A stretch of 64,000 nt of DNA from Xylanimonas ulmi (lineage in GTDB: Bacteria > Actinomycetota > Actinomycetes > Actinomycetales > Cellulomonadaceae): the NCBI RefSeq assembly GCF_004216535.1, contig NZ_SGWX01000001.1, positions 1,116,001-1,180,000 of the forward strand. Reading direction: 5' to 3'. A program made the translations under genes and the position numbers. Within the stretch, counting starts at the first letter, position 1; every line of letters begins with the position of its first letter. Of this stretch, positions 8,770 to 17,648 are shown one piece after another. Below the pieces are notes generated by a model. The model saw only the letters and a program-made list of their open reading frames with translations. It ran no database searches and was not told the DNA's origin.

Positions 8770-9395
8770 CGTTGGTCGCCGCCGAACGGGTCGGCCAGGA
8801 CGAGGGTGCCCGACGTCTGGCCGAACAACACCAACGGTCCCGGGCGGTGGCTCAGGAGTCCGGTCGGCAGGCGTAGGGATGCGGTGCCGTCGTCGTCGGC
8901 GACGTGGCGCGTGACGATGACGGCGAACGCGACGTGCTCGCCCGGGAGGAAGCCGTCTCCGGTCAACCCGAGGACGACGCCGTCGTCGGAGACGTGGAAC
9001 GGTGTGGTCGCCGACGACGTCGGTGTGCCCGATGGTGTCCCCTCCTGGTGGTGGACCTGCCCTGCGGGCGGGACGGCGTCGCCCGCCGCGCCCGGTGCTG
9101 CGGACTCCGCAGGACCAGCCAGGCTCGGTGCGGTGTAGACGTCGTCGGGCGTGACGACGTCCGTGGACGACGGGAGGTCGCCCTCGGTGACCCGGACCTG
9201 GAGCGCAGTGTCGCGGGCTCGGGCGAGCTCGATGATCTGTGCGCGCAGGGTCGACCGGTCGAGCGGGGTCGTGGACTCGAGGCGGACGCCGTCGACGGTG
9301 ACGGTGAACTGTCCGTCGTCGGGGATCGTGACCTCGACCAGAGGCAGCGCGATCGGTGGCGGAGCGGGACGTTCGCGGGTCTCGTGGCGGATCAT
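8766..9395 (-). CDS. Hypothetical protein of the conjugative operon
   Basis: A 209-residue protein between the ArdC-like gene and traG, overlapping both by 4 bp (ATGA at each junction), so the three are translationally coupled. No signal peptide or membrane segment is evident. The N-terminal part (PLVEVTIPDDGQFTVTVDGV) looks beta-rich. A Ser/Thr/Pro/Gly-rich linker lies about residues 85-130, and a second beta-rich part follows (VVLGLTGDGFLPGEHVAFAV). I do not recognise the family; a role in transfer is suggested only by position. Confidence 0.6.
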   Translation of the reverse strand: MIRHETRERPAPPPIALPLVEVTIPDDGQFTVTVDGVRLESTTPLDRSTLRAQIIELARARDTALQVRVTEGDLPSSTDVVTPDDVYTAPSLAGPAESAAPGAAGDAVPPAGQVHHQEGTPSGTPTSSATTPFHVSDDGVVLGLTGDGFLPGEHVAFAVIVTRHVADDDGTASLRLPTGLLSHRPGPLVLFGQTSGTLVLADPFGGDQR

Positions 9396-10462
9396 CGGGA
9401 CACCACCTCACGGGTTCGGCCCGTCGCACGCTGCGTCGTCGGGCCGTTGCGGCTCGCGCCGCGCTGGCGGGTGTGTCCGTCGCGGTCCAGGCCGGGCGGG
9501 AGGCCGTTGCCGACCTGTGCCGTGTCGAGCTGGCCGAGGATCGTCGTCGCGGTCTTGGCGACGCGGTCAAAGGTGCGCATGACCGTCTCGACCTGGTCGC
9601 CCGGGACCGACGACGCCCACGTCGCGACGTACGGGACCGTGTACCGGGAGGTGTCGACACCGTGGGCCCCGAGCACGAGCGCGGCGGTCGACTCGGCCTC
9701 GACCTCGACGATGCCGCGATGCATGGTCGCGTCCTCGGCGGAGGGACCGTGAGCCAACAGGTGCGCGAGCTCGTGCGTCAACGTACGGGCAGCGGACAAG
9801 GGCTCGACATCCGTGCGGACCTGGACGGTCTTGGTCAGGTAGTTCGTCAGACCGTTCGCCCCACCGATCTCCGCTGCGGAGCCGACGAGCTGGAGGTCGA
9901 AGCCGTGGGCGGCGATCTGGGCGGCGATGCCGTCCCAAAGGCTCTCGGGTGCCTGACCCGTCAGGAGGACCGGTGCGGGGAGCGGTTCGACCGGTGCTCC
10001 TTCCGTCTGGCAGATGTCGAAGACCCGGCCAACCTTCGTGTTCACGAGCCTGCGCTTGAGTACCTCGCCGGGCGCGAGCCGCTCCCAGTTGCCGAGGCGA
10101 CGCCACGTCGCCTCGGGGGCATCGGGGTACTCGGCGGTGTAGCGGCCGAAGACGGGCAGGCGGATCACGAGGCCGTGCTGACCCTTGATGACGGTGCGGC
10201 CCAGCGAGTTCCACTGCTTGATGCCGGCGACCATCGTGGGGGTGTCCGTCGGGACGAGGCCCTGCGCGTGCTGCTCGGCGAGGCCCACGCAGATCAGCAC
10301 GCCGTTCATCGCCGAGTAGGCCCGGAGGCGAGCGCTCACCATCAGGGCGCGCATCCACTCCTCACCCGTGACCAGTGCGCCGACCGCGGTGGCCAACTTC
10401 TCGTGCAGGAGCTTCAGGTGGGATTCCTGCTCGATCCGCATGCTCTCATCGGTGGTGTACAT
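9392..10462 (-). CDS. ArdC-like antirestriction protein with zinc-metallopeptidase domain
   Basis: A 356-residue protein starting at ATG 10462, preceded by a GGAAGGGAA stretch. Residues about 10-160 (EWMRALMVSARLRAYSAMNGVL and following) resemble the ArdC/DUF1738 ssDNA-binding domain, which protects incoming conjugative DNA. The second half has HELAH at 230-234 with a downstream EVEAES (about 253-258), a standard HExxH...E gluzincin zinc site. The C-terminal tail is polar and probably disordered. It is the first gene of the ardC-hypothetical-traG operon. ArdC-type proteins help plasmids and ICEs evade host defence on entry, in keeping with the neighbours. Confidence 0.75.
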   Translation of the reverse strand: MYTTDESMRIEQESHLKLLHEKLATAVGALVTGEEWMRALMVSARLRAYSAMNGVLICVGLAEQHAQGLVPTDTPTMVAGIKQWNSLGRTVIKGQHGLVIRLPVFGRYTAEYPDAPEATWRRLGNWERLAPGEVLKRRLVNTKVGRVFDICQTEGAPVEPLPAPVLLTGQAPESLWDGIAAQIAAHGFDLQLVGSAAEIGGANGLTNYLTKTVQVRTDVEPLSAARTLTHELAHLLAHGPSAEDATMHRGIVEVEAESTAALVLGAHGVDTSRYTVPYVATWASSVPGDQVETVMRTFDRVAKTATTILGQLDTAQVGNGLPPGLDRDGHTRQRGASRNGPTTQRATGRTREVVSR

Positions 10463-10520
10463 CTCGCACTTCCCTTCCTGCGATGGGAGGTGCGAACTCG
10501 TCACCTGGATCGGTGTGCGG

Positions 10521-11438
10521 TCAGCGGTCGTCGCGCCGCCGGTACGCTCGGGGTGCCATGCCGTGGAGCTTGGCGAACTGCCGGGAGAAGTAGAGCGGGT
10601 CGGCGTACCCAACCAGGTGCGCGATGACGGAAACCGCCCTGTCGGTAGTGTCGAGGAGTTCGCGGGCGTGTCCCATGCGCACGCGGGTCTGGTACTCGAG
10701 TACGGAGAACCCCGTCGCGCGCCGGAAGAGTGTGGCGAAGTGGGACGCAGACAGGCCGGTCATTCCGGCGAGCTCTGCGACGGATGTGCGGCCTACCCAG
10801 TTGTCGCGCAGGTGCCTGAGCGCGGTCTCGACGGGGTCTGCCTTGGTGGACCGGGGCGTGCGTCGCTGCGCCCCCAGCAGGGCGAGGGCGTGCCACGCGG
10901 CACCCGACGCGGCGAGCAGCGAGGTCTCAGTCTCGTCACGCTCCATCTCATGCAGCACGGTCGCGAGGAGCGAGACGACGCGGGCGGGGTCGTCTAGATG
11001 CAGCACATGCCCGCCAGCGGCTGCGCGGACCGCCAACTCCAGGTCGGCGACGGCCCGGCCCGCGACATGCATCCACCAGATGGTCCACGGCTCGTCCCGC
11101 TCGGCGGCGTAGTCGTGCGGGGTCTGCGGCGGCAGGACGACGACGTCGCCGGGGCCTAGATCGTGCTTCCCGCTGGGCAGCGTGGCGGTGCCGTGGCCAG
11201 CCGTGCACACGATGACGACCAACTGTTCGGTGCCGGCGGGCCGGCGCCGCCGGTGGCGTACTGCGCGGGGGAAGAAGCCGGCGTCGGTGACCAGGAGCTG
11301 GCCCATGACCGGGCGGTCCAGGGCGCGGCGGACGAAGGGGCGGGGGAGCACCCGCATGCGTTGTCCGGGAAAGCCGTCGCGCACGGACCCGTCGGGAGTC
11401 TGTCCAGTGCTTCCATCGTCGATCATCGTTTCGTCCAT
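10521..11438 (-). CDS. AraC-family regulator of the sugar operon
   Basis: A 305-residue regulator with an N-terminal cupin-type sugar-sensing half (residues about 50-120, including TATLPSGKHDLGPGDVVVLP and PHDYAAE). The C-terminal AraC double helix-turn-helix (about 205-300) includes TSVAELAGMTGLSASHFATLF and the second-motif signature VGYADPLYFSRQFAKLHGM. It is transcribed divergently from the DUF5107/ABC operon with only 56 bp between starts, and a 19-bp palindrome in that gap is the likely operator. It probably activates the operon in response to the imported sugar, which I cannot identify with certainty. Confidence 0.85.
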   Translation of the reverse strand: MDETMIDDGSTGQTPDGSVRDGFPGQRMRVLPRPFVRRALDRPVMGQLLVTDAGFFPRAVRHRRRRPAGTEQLVVIVCTAGHGTATLPSGKHDLGPGDVVVLPPQTPHDYAAERDEPWTIWWMHVAGRAVADLELAVRAAAGGHVLHLDDPARVVSLLATVLHEMERDETETSLLAASGAAWHALALLGAQRRTPRSTKADPVETALRHLRDNWVGRTSVAELAGMTGLSASHFATLFRRATGFSVLEYQTRVRMGHARELLDTTDRAVSVIAHLVGYADPLYFSRQFAKLHGMAPRAYRRRDDR

Positions 11439-11451
11439 GAACGTCGTCGAT

Positions 11452-11470
11452 ACACCCCTGTCCGGGGTGT
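11452..11470. promoter_or_regulatory. Palindromic operator candidate between AraC regulator and DUF5107 gene
   Basis: Sequence ACACCCCTGTCCGGGGTGT: 7-bp perfect arms around a 5-bp centre, in the short divergent gap. Its position would let one bound dimer control both promoters. Confidence 0.5.
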
Positions 11471-11494
11471 CGCGGGAAGCCTACTGTCCCGACT

Positions 11495-14400
11495 GTGCTC
11501 AACGACGAGTCCTTCCTGGACCTCCCGGACCGACCAGCGTCGCTCGCAGCCGCACCTGTCGCGGCATGGCGGCGGCCGGTGACCATCGACACGTACCTGC
11601 CCGACCCGCCGGACCGGTACCCTGCCTACCTGGACCACCGCGTTTACCAGGGCTCGTCGGGACGCATCTACCCCCTGCCGTTCCACGAGCACGTGAGCCC
11701 GGCAAAGCGGCCGCACGCGTGGGACGCGATCCACCTGGAGAACGAGTACATCCGGCTCCTCGTGCTCCCGGAGCTCGGCGGCCGGATCCACGCGGGCGTC
11801 GACCGGACCAACGGCTACGACTTCTTCTACCGGAACAACGTCATCAAGCCTGCGCTCGTCGGGCTTGCGGGCCCGTGGATCTCTGGCGGTGTTGAGTTCA
11901 ACTGGCCGCAGCACCACCGCCCCGCCACGTTCCTGCCCACCGACGCGGCGATCGAGTACGAGGAGGACGGCTCGGTCACGGTGTGGTGCTCCGACCATGA
12001 CCCCTTCGCCCGCATGAAGGGCATGCACGGGGTGCGGCTGCGCCCAGGGTCGAACGTGGTCGAGGTCCGCGTGCGCCTCTTCAACCGTACCGAGGACGTG
12101 CAGACCTTCATGTGGTGGGCCAACGTTGCTGTAGCCACCGACGGCGACTATGAGTCGTTCTTTCCTACCGACGTCCGCATGGTCGCCGACCACGCCAAGC
12201 GGGCGGTGACCGCGTTCCCCCGCGCGGATCGTCCATACTACGGCGTGGACTATCCGGCACTCGCGGACGCTGAGCACCCGGACGCCGACCGAATCGACCG
12301 CTACCGGAACATCCCCGTGCCGACGTCGTACATGGCCCTGGGGACGTCGGACGACTTCTTCGGCGGGTATGACCACAGCCGGTCTGCGGGCCTCGTGCAC
12401 TGGGCGGACCACCAGATCGCTCCCGGCAAGAAGCAGTGGACGTGGGGCGACGCACCGTTCGGCCACGCGTGGGATGCCAACCTCACGGACACCGACGGGC
12501 CCTACGTCGAGCTCATGGCCGGCGTGTACACGGACAACCAGCCAGACTTCTCCTACCTCGCCCCCGGGGAGACCAAGACCTTCAGCCAGTATTGGTACCC
12601 CCTGCGGGACACGGGCCCGGTGCAGCAGGCGACGGTCGACGCCGCCGTCGCGCTCGACATCGCACCAGGGCGCGACGGGACGCACGTACGCATCGCGGTC
12701 GCCCTGACCCGCGACCGGGGTGTGGTCGACGTCGAGTTTCGCGGCCCCGAGGGGACCGGTGCCGTGTGGACTGTTGGCGGCGGCCCGGCCCAGCCGATCG
12801 TCATCGAGCACGACGTGCCCGCGACCCTCGCTCCGCAGGATGTCACCGTCGTCGTGCGCGACGGCGCGGCGGAGCTCGTGCGGTGGACGCCGCGACCAGT
12901 GCCCGACGACGTGCCGGACGCCGAGCCCGCCACTGAGCCGCCCGCACCGGAGGACATCGCGAGCGTCGAGGAGCTCTACCTCACCGGCCTGCATCTGGAG
13001 CAGTACCGGCATGCCACACGGGACCCGGAGCCGTACTGGCTCGCGGCTCTCGCTCGTGACCCGCAGGACGTGCGGACCAACGTCGCGCTCGCAACCCGCC
13101 GATACCGGGCCGCGCGGTACGGCGAGGCGGAGCAGCTGCTGCGCACGGCCGTCGGGCGCCTGACCCGGCGCAACCCGAACCCTTACGACGGCGAGGCGTA
13201 CTACCGCCTCGGGCAGGTGCTTGCCCGCCAGGGGCGGACGAGCGACGCGGACGAGGCGTACGGCAAGGCCGCGTGGAACGCCGCGTGGGTGGTTCCCGCC
13301 CGACTGGCGCAGGCGCGGCTGGCAGCCGCGCGCGGCGATGACGCGGTCGCTCTCGCACACGCGGAGTCCGTGCTCGCCCGTGACAACCAGCACCTGCAGG
13401 CCCGCGACCTGATGGCGCTGCTGCTGGCGAGGACGGGGAGAGCTGACGCCGCCGCGGCCCTGCTCGCGGCGACCGTGGCCCTCGACCCGCTGGACTGGTG
13501 GGCGCGCAGTCTCCGCGGGGAGCAGGTTGGTGCGGACGCTCCGACGGTGCTCGACGTGGCGCTCGAGCACATCGCCGCGGGGGACGACGAGGCCGGCCTC
13601 GACCTGCTTGCACGAGCGGCGTCGCAGCCTCGCGTGCCGGGCCAGGTGGGCGTCGCCCCGCTGGCGCACTACCACCGCGCGGACGTGCTGGCCCGGGTGG
13701 GCCGGACCGACGAGGCCGCGGTCGCGCTCCGTGCGGCGCACGACGCTGACCCGACGCACTGCCTCCCGTCGCGCCTGGACGACGTCGACATGCTGGAGCG
13801 CACGGTCGCCTCACACCCGGACGATGCGCGTGCTTGGGCGCTGCTCGGGCACTGGCGGTACGCGGCACGCCGGCACGCGGACGCGGTCGCTGCGTGGCAG
13901 CGCGCAGACGCGCTCGACGGTACGGATCCCGTTGTAGTGCGCAACCTCGCAGTGGCCGCCGTGAACGTGGCCGACGACCCGGACCTCGGCGCGCGCCTCT
14001 ACGCTCGGGCCCGGACGCTCGCGCCCGACGATGCGCGGCTGCTCTACGAGCAGGACCAGCTCTCGCGGCGTGCAGCCGTGCCCGCCGCCCAGCGGCTCGC
14101 AGCACTGCGGGAACGACCGGACCTCGTGCGGCAGCGTGACGACCTGTCCGTCCAGCTCGCCGTGCTGCTCACGGCCGAGGGTGAGGCCGAGGCCGCGCGC
14201 GACCTGCTCGCGGGCCGCCGGTTCCAGCCTTGGGAGGGTGGCGAGGGGCAGGTGCTCGCCGCCTGGGACGACGCCCAGCTCGCGCTGGCGCGCGACGCCC
14301 TGGTACGGGGCGACGCCGCGGCCGCCGTGGCGGCGGTCGACGCTGCACTGGCACCGCCCTCGTCGCTCGGCGAGGCCCGACACCCGCTGGCCAATGCGGC

Positions 14401-14926
14401 GCATCTGCTGCTCGCTTCGGGCGACGCCCGGGCGGCTGCTGGCGACCACGCTGGTGCGACTGCTGCGTGGCAGGCTGCGGCGTCCCGGGCCGGTGACTTC
14501 CAGGAAATGGCCGCAACCCCTTTCTCCGAGGCGACGTACTCCTCCGTGCTCGCTGCGCGGCGACTCGCAGCTGCCGACGGCTCGTACCGCGAGGTGATTG
14601 AGCGGCTCGTGCGCGGCCTCGACGAACACGTCGACCTGCTGGCCGCGTTGCCCGCCACGGTCGACTACTTCGCGACGTCGCTGCCGACCATGCTGCTTTT
14701 CACGGACGACGTCCAGGGGCGGCGCGACACCACGGTGTTGCTGCTGCGCGCCCAGCTGGCAGCGCTGCGCGACGATGATGCCGCGGCGTTGGACCTCGTG
14801 GCGCAGGTGCTGCGCCACGACCCCACGAACTCCACCGGTCTCGACCTGCTGCGGCAGGTGGGGGTGCCATCCTCCGCCCTCCGGACGGAGCACGCGCTGG
14901 AAGGGGGAGAGGTCGTCCTGCACTGA
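11495..14926 (+). CDS. DUF5107 domain protein with C-terminal TPR repeats
   Basis: A 1143-residue cytoplasmic protein from a GTG start. Residues about 30-350 form the DUF5107 domain, with characteristic stretches VYQGSSGRIYPLPF, LVLPELGGRIHAGVDRTNG, GVEFNWPQHHRP and FMWWANVA. This fold is related to aldose-1-epimerase/glycoside-binding beta-sandwiches. From about residue 470 to the end the protein is made of tetratricopeptide-like helical repeats (for example YRLGQVLARQGRTSDADEAY, ALLGHWRYAARRHADAVAAW). No signal peptide is present. DUF5107-TPR proteins occur in sugar-utilisation operons of Actinobacteria. The reaction is not established; sugar or sugar-lactone processing is a guess from the fold and the ABC transporter that follows. 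Confidence 0.85.
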   Translation: MLNDESFLDLPDRPASLAAAPVAAWRRPVTIDTYLPDPPDRYPAYLDHRVYQGSSGRIYPLPFHEHVSPAKRPHAWDAIHLENEYIRLLVLPELGGRIHAGVDRTNGYDFFYRNNVIKPALVGLAGPWISGGVEFNWPQHHRPATFLPTDAAIEYEEDGSVTVWCSDHDPFARMKGMHGVRLRPGSNVVEVRVRLFNRTEDVQTFMWWANVAVATDGDYESFFPTDVRMVADHAKRAVTAFPRADRPYYGVDYPALADAEHPDADRIDRYRNIPVPTSYMALGTSDDFFGGYDHSRSAGLVHWADHQIAPGKKQWTWGDAPFGHAWDANLTDTDGPYVELMAGVYTDNQPDFSYLAPGETKTFSQYWYPLRDTGPVQQATVDAAVALDIAPGRDGTHVRIAVALTRDRGVVDVEFRGPEGTGAVWTVGGGPAQPIVIEHDVPATLAPQDVTVVVRDGAAELVRWTPRPVPDDVPDAEPATEPPAPEDIASVEELYLTGLHLEQYRHATRDPEPYWLAALARDPQDVRTNVALATRRYRAARYGEAEQLLRTAVGRLTRRNPNPYDGEAYYRLGQVLARQGRTSDADEAYGKAAWNAAWVVPARLAQARLAAARGDDAVALAHAESVLARDNQHLQARDLMALLLARTGRADAAAALLAATVALDPLDWWARSLRGEQVGADAPTVLDVALEHIAAGDDEAGLDLLARAASQPRVPGQVGVAPLAHYHRADVLARVGRTDEAAVALRAAHDADPTHCLPSRLDDVDMLERTVASHPDDARAWALLGHWRYAARRHADAVAAWQRADALDGTDPVVVRNLAVAAVNVADDPDLGARLYARARTLAPDDARLLYEQDQLSRRAAVPAAQRLAALRERPDLVRQRDDLSVQLAVLLTAEGEAEAARDLLAGRRFQPWEGGEGQVLAAWDDAQLALARDALVRGDAAAAVAAVDAALAPPSSLGEARHPLANAAHLLLASGDARAAAGDHAGATAAWQAAASRAGDFQEMAATPFSEATYSSVLAARRLAAADGSYREVIERLVRGLDEHVDLLAALPATVDYFATSLPTMLLFTDDVQGRRDTTVLLLRAQLAALRDDDAAALDLVAQVLRHDPTNSTGLDLLRQVGVPSSALRTEHALEGGEVVLH

Positions 14927-15005
14927 CAACTACCGGCGGACGTCGACGTCCACCGGCCCACTCTCGGCCGCCGGCCGGGACTGCCCTGCACGAAGAGAGA
15001 CATCG

Positions 15006-16040
15006 ATGACACCAATGAAGTGGTCACGCGCCCGTCGCACCGCGGTGGGATTCCTGGGGGCGGCAGCCTTCGCGTTCTCGCTCGCCGCGTGCGACTCGGG
15101 CCAGGCGCCCGCGTCCGCCGACGCGCCGGCCGAGGTCGGCTCGGGTGAGACCGAGATCGTCTACCTGCAGAAGCAGGGCGACCAGCAGTACTTCGTCGAC
15201 CAGGCCGATGGCGCGAAGAAGAAGGCGGCCGAGCTCGGCGTCAAGGTGACCGTCGTCAACCTCGGCACCGACTCCAACAAGGCGATCAGCGAGCTGGACG
15301 CGGCCATCGCGCGCAACGTGTCCGGCATCATCATGGTCGCCCCCGATCAGGCGATCGGGCCGCAGGTGATCGACAAGGCGAAGGCCGCGGGCATCCCGTT
15401 CCTCGCCTCCGACGACGGACTCGTGGACGCGGACGGCGACGCCGCCCCGTTCGTCGGGTTCAACGGCACGCAGATGGGCGACTCGGTGGGCACCAAGGCC
15501 GCCGAACTCTACAACGACGCTGCCTGGACCGCTGCAGACACCAAGATCCTCGCCGTGGGCAAGCAGGACCTCTCGGTGTGCGTCCAGCGGATCGACGGCG
15601 CGAACGCGGCGTTCGAGAAGGGCGCGGCTGATGCACCCGAGGTCATCACCATCGGCACGGACAACTCCGTGACGGACGCCCTCAACAAGGCGGGCGCCGT
15701 GATCACGGCCAACCAGTCCGTCAAGAACTGGGTTGTCTACGGCTGCAATGACGAGTCCGAGACGGGTGCCGTCACGGCCCTTCAGAACGCGGGCGTCGCG
15801 CCGGCGAACATCCTCGGCGTCGGCCTCGGCGCCTACCTGACCTGCAAGGACTGGGCTGCGAGCCAGGACACCGGCAACAAGGCCGCCCTGTACATCTCGG
15901 GCGTCGACGTCGGCTCGGCCGCGATCGAGGAGATGGCCGCCGCGATCAAGAACGGGGCTGACCTGCCCGCCGAGACGATCGCCGACACCCACATGGTCGA
16001 CGCGTCCAACTTCGAGGCGGAGGGCGTCGTCTGCACGTGA
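15006..16040 (+). CDS. Sugar ABC transporter substrate-binding lipoprotein (CUT2, AraF-like)
   Basis: A 344-residue lipoprotein: basic N-terminus, hydrophobic core and lipobox LAAC with Cys29. The mature part is a periplasmic-binding-protein type 1 fold, with VSGIIMVAPDQAIGPQVID, KAAGIPFLASDDG and NWVVYGCNDESETGAV, the last close to the AraF pattern. The start is chosen at ATG 15006 (MTPMKW) behind GAAGAGAG; another ATG lies three codons on. It is followed by the ATPase and permease genes, completing a ribose/arabinose-type importer. An L-arabinose-like pentose or related aldose is the best guess. Confidence 0.88.
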   Translation: MTPMKWSRARRTAVGFLGAAAFAFSLAACDSGQAPASADAPAEVGSGETEIVYLQKQGDQQYFVDQADGAKKKAAELGVKVTVVNLGTDSNKAISELDAAIARNVSGIIMVAPDQAIGPQVIDKAKAAGIPFLASDDGLVDADGDAAPFVGFNGTQMGDSVGTKAAELYNDAAWTAADTKILAVGKQDLSVCVQRIDGANAAFEKGAADAPEVITIGTDNSVTDALNKAGAVITANQSVKNWVVYGCNDESETGAVTALQNAGVAPANILGVGLGAYLTCKDWAASQDTGNKAALYISGVDVGSAAIEEMAAAIKNGADLPAETIADTHMVDASNFEAEGVVCT

Positions 16041-16048
16041 TGCCGTTC

Positions 16049-16074
16049 GGCCCGGCCACTGCGGTGGCCGGGCC
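16049..16074 (+). other. Intercistronic stem-loop after the binding-protein gene
   Basis: Perfect 11-bp arms GGCCCGGCCAC and GTGGCCGGGCC with a 4-base loop, directly after the stop. It has no U-tract. Such hairpins commonly protect the 3' end of the binding-protein mRNA, so that it is made in excess over ATPase and permease. Confidence 0.6.
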
Positions 16075-16127
16075 GGTACCGCACCGTCCGAGCAGACACC
16101 CCGTTCGCCCAGCGGCAGGGAGTGAGC

Positions 16128-17648
16128 ATGAGCACCACCACCGACGCCACCGCAACGCTGCGGGGCATCTCAAAATCCTTCAGCGGGGTCCGCGCGCTCG
16201 TCGACGTCGACCTCGACCTCCCCGCGGGCAAGGTCACCGCGCTCATGGGTGAGAACGGGGCCGGCAAGTCCACGCTCCTGAAGATCCTTACGGGCGACTA
16301 CCGGCCCGACGCCGGGAGGGTTACCGTCAGCGGCGAGCCGGTGACCTTCACCACGCCGACCGACGCGCGGGCAGCCGGTGTGCGCGTCATCGTGCAGGAG
16401 CCCGAGATCGTGCCGCACGTGTCGGTCGCCGAGAACCTCTATCTCGGTGCCCTCCCCGCGCGCCGCGGCGTCGTCTCGCAGCGTGCGCTGCAAGCGCGCG
16501 CTCGCCAGGATCTGGCCCGGTTCGGGTTCGATGGGCTCTTGGACCCGGCGGCCCGCGGCGTCGACCTGTCTCCCGCCGAACGTCAGATCGTCGAGATCGT
16601 GCGGTGCCTTATCGACGAACCCAAGGTCGTGTGCTTCGACGAACCCACCTCGTCACTGTCCGGCGCCGAAACCGCGGTGTTGTTCGCGCTGATCGCGAAG
16701 TTGCGGGATGCCGGGCGCGCCGTGGGCTACGTCTCGCACCGCATGCGCGAGATCTTCGAAGTCGCCGACCGCGTCACCGTCCTGCGAGATGGCCACGTGA
16801 TCGGCACCCGTGACGTTGTGGAGACCAACGAGGCGGAGATCGTCCGCATGATGGTGGGCCGTGACCTGTCGTCCATGTTCGAACGCAGCCGGCGCTCGCC
16901 GGGCGAGGTCGCACTCCAACTCGATCACGTCACGACCGACGACGTCACCGACGTGTCCCTAGAGGTGCGGCGCGGCGAGATCGTCGCCCTCGCCGGTCTG
17001 GTCGGCGCCGGGCGCACGGAGCTCGCGCTCGCGATCTGCGGTGATCGCCCCGTCACGGGCGGCACACTCACGGTCGGCGGCACGGTGCGCCGCTTCCGGT
17101 CGCCGCAGGACGCGATCGGCGTTGGCGTCGCGCTAGCGCCCGAGGAACGCAAGGCGGACGCGCTCGTCATGGTCCGCAGCGTCAAGGACAACATCGCGCT
17201 CGCCGCCCTGCCGGGGATGACGCGGTTGGGCTTCGTGAGCGATCGGAGGGAGAAGGCGCTCGCGGCCCGGTACATCGAACAGCTGCGGATCCGGACGCCG
17301 TCCTCCGCGCAGGTGGTGCAGAACCTCTCCGGCGGCAACCAGCAGAAGGTGGTCCTCGCCCGCTGGTTGGCGAAGGAGCCGGAAGTCCTCATCCTCGACG
17401 AGCCCACGCGCGGCGTCGATGTCGGCGCGAAGGCGGAGATCTACGCGATCATCGACGACCTCGCGAGCCGGGGTGTCGCCGTGCTGGTCATCTCGTCCGA
17501 ACTGCCGGAGGTGCTCGGCCTCGCCGACCGCATCGTCGTCATGCAGGACGGTCGCGTCACCGGCGAGCTCGACCGTTCGGACGCCACCGAGGAAGCCATC
17601 CTCACCCTCGCCATCGCCGATCACATCTCCGAAGGAGCGCCGTCGTGA
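16128..17648 (+). CDS. Sugar ABC transporter ATP-binding protein (AraG/RbsA type)
   Basis: A 506-residue protein with two ABC domains in tandem, as in AraG/MglA/RbsA. The first has Walker A GENGAGKST (41-49), a modified signature (LSPAERQ) and Walker B VVCFDEP. The second has a degenerate Walker A (GLVGAGRTE) but a proper LSGGNQQK signature and LILDEP. This asymmetry is normal for the family. The ATG at 16128 follows AGGGAG and is preferred to the in-frame GTG at 16122. The stop overlaps the permease start (GTGA). Confidence 0.9.
   Translation: MSTTTDATATLRGISKSFSGVRALVDVDLDLPAGKVTALMGENGAGKSTLLKILTGDYRPDAGRVTVSGEPVTFTTPTDARAAGVRVIVQEPEIVPHVSVAENLYLGALPARRGVVSQRALQARARQDLARFGFDGLLDPAARGVDLSPAERQIVEIVRCLIDEPKVVCFDEPTSSLSGAETAVLFALIAKLRDAGRAVGYVSHRMREIFEVADRVTVLRDGHVIGTRDVVETNEAEIVRMMVGRDLSSMFERSRRSPGEVALQLDHVTTDDVTDVSLEVRRGEIVALAGLVGAGRTELALAICGDRPVTGGTLTVGGTVRRFRSPQDAIGVGVALAPEERKADALVMVRSVKDNIALAALPGMTRLGFVSDRREKALAARYIEQLRIRTPSSAQVVQNLSGGNQQKVVLARWLAKEPEVLILDEPTRGVDVGAKAEIYAIIDDLASRGVAVLVISSELPEVLGLADRIVVMQDGRVTGELDRSDATEEAILTLAIADHISEGAPS

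Noticed and set aside
11423-13759. 778-residue open frame antisense to the DUF5107 gene
   Set aside because: GC-rich shadow of the sense gene; the composition is Arg/Val/Pro-rich without motifs, and the sense strand has clear domains.
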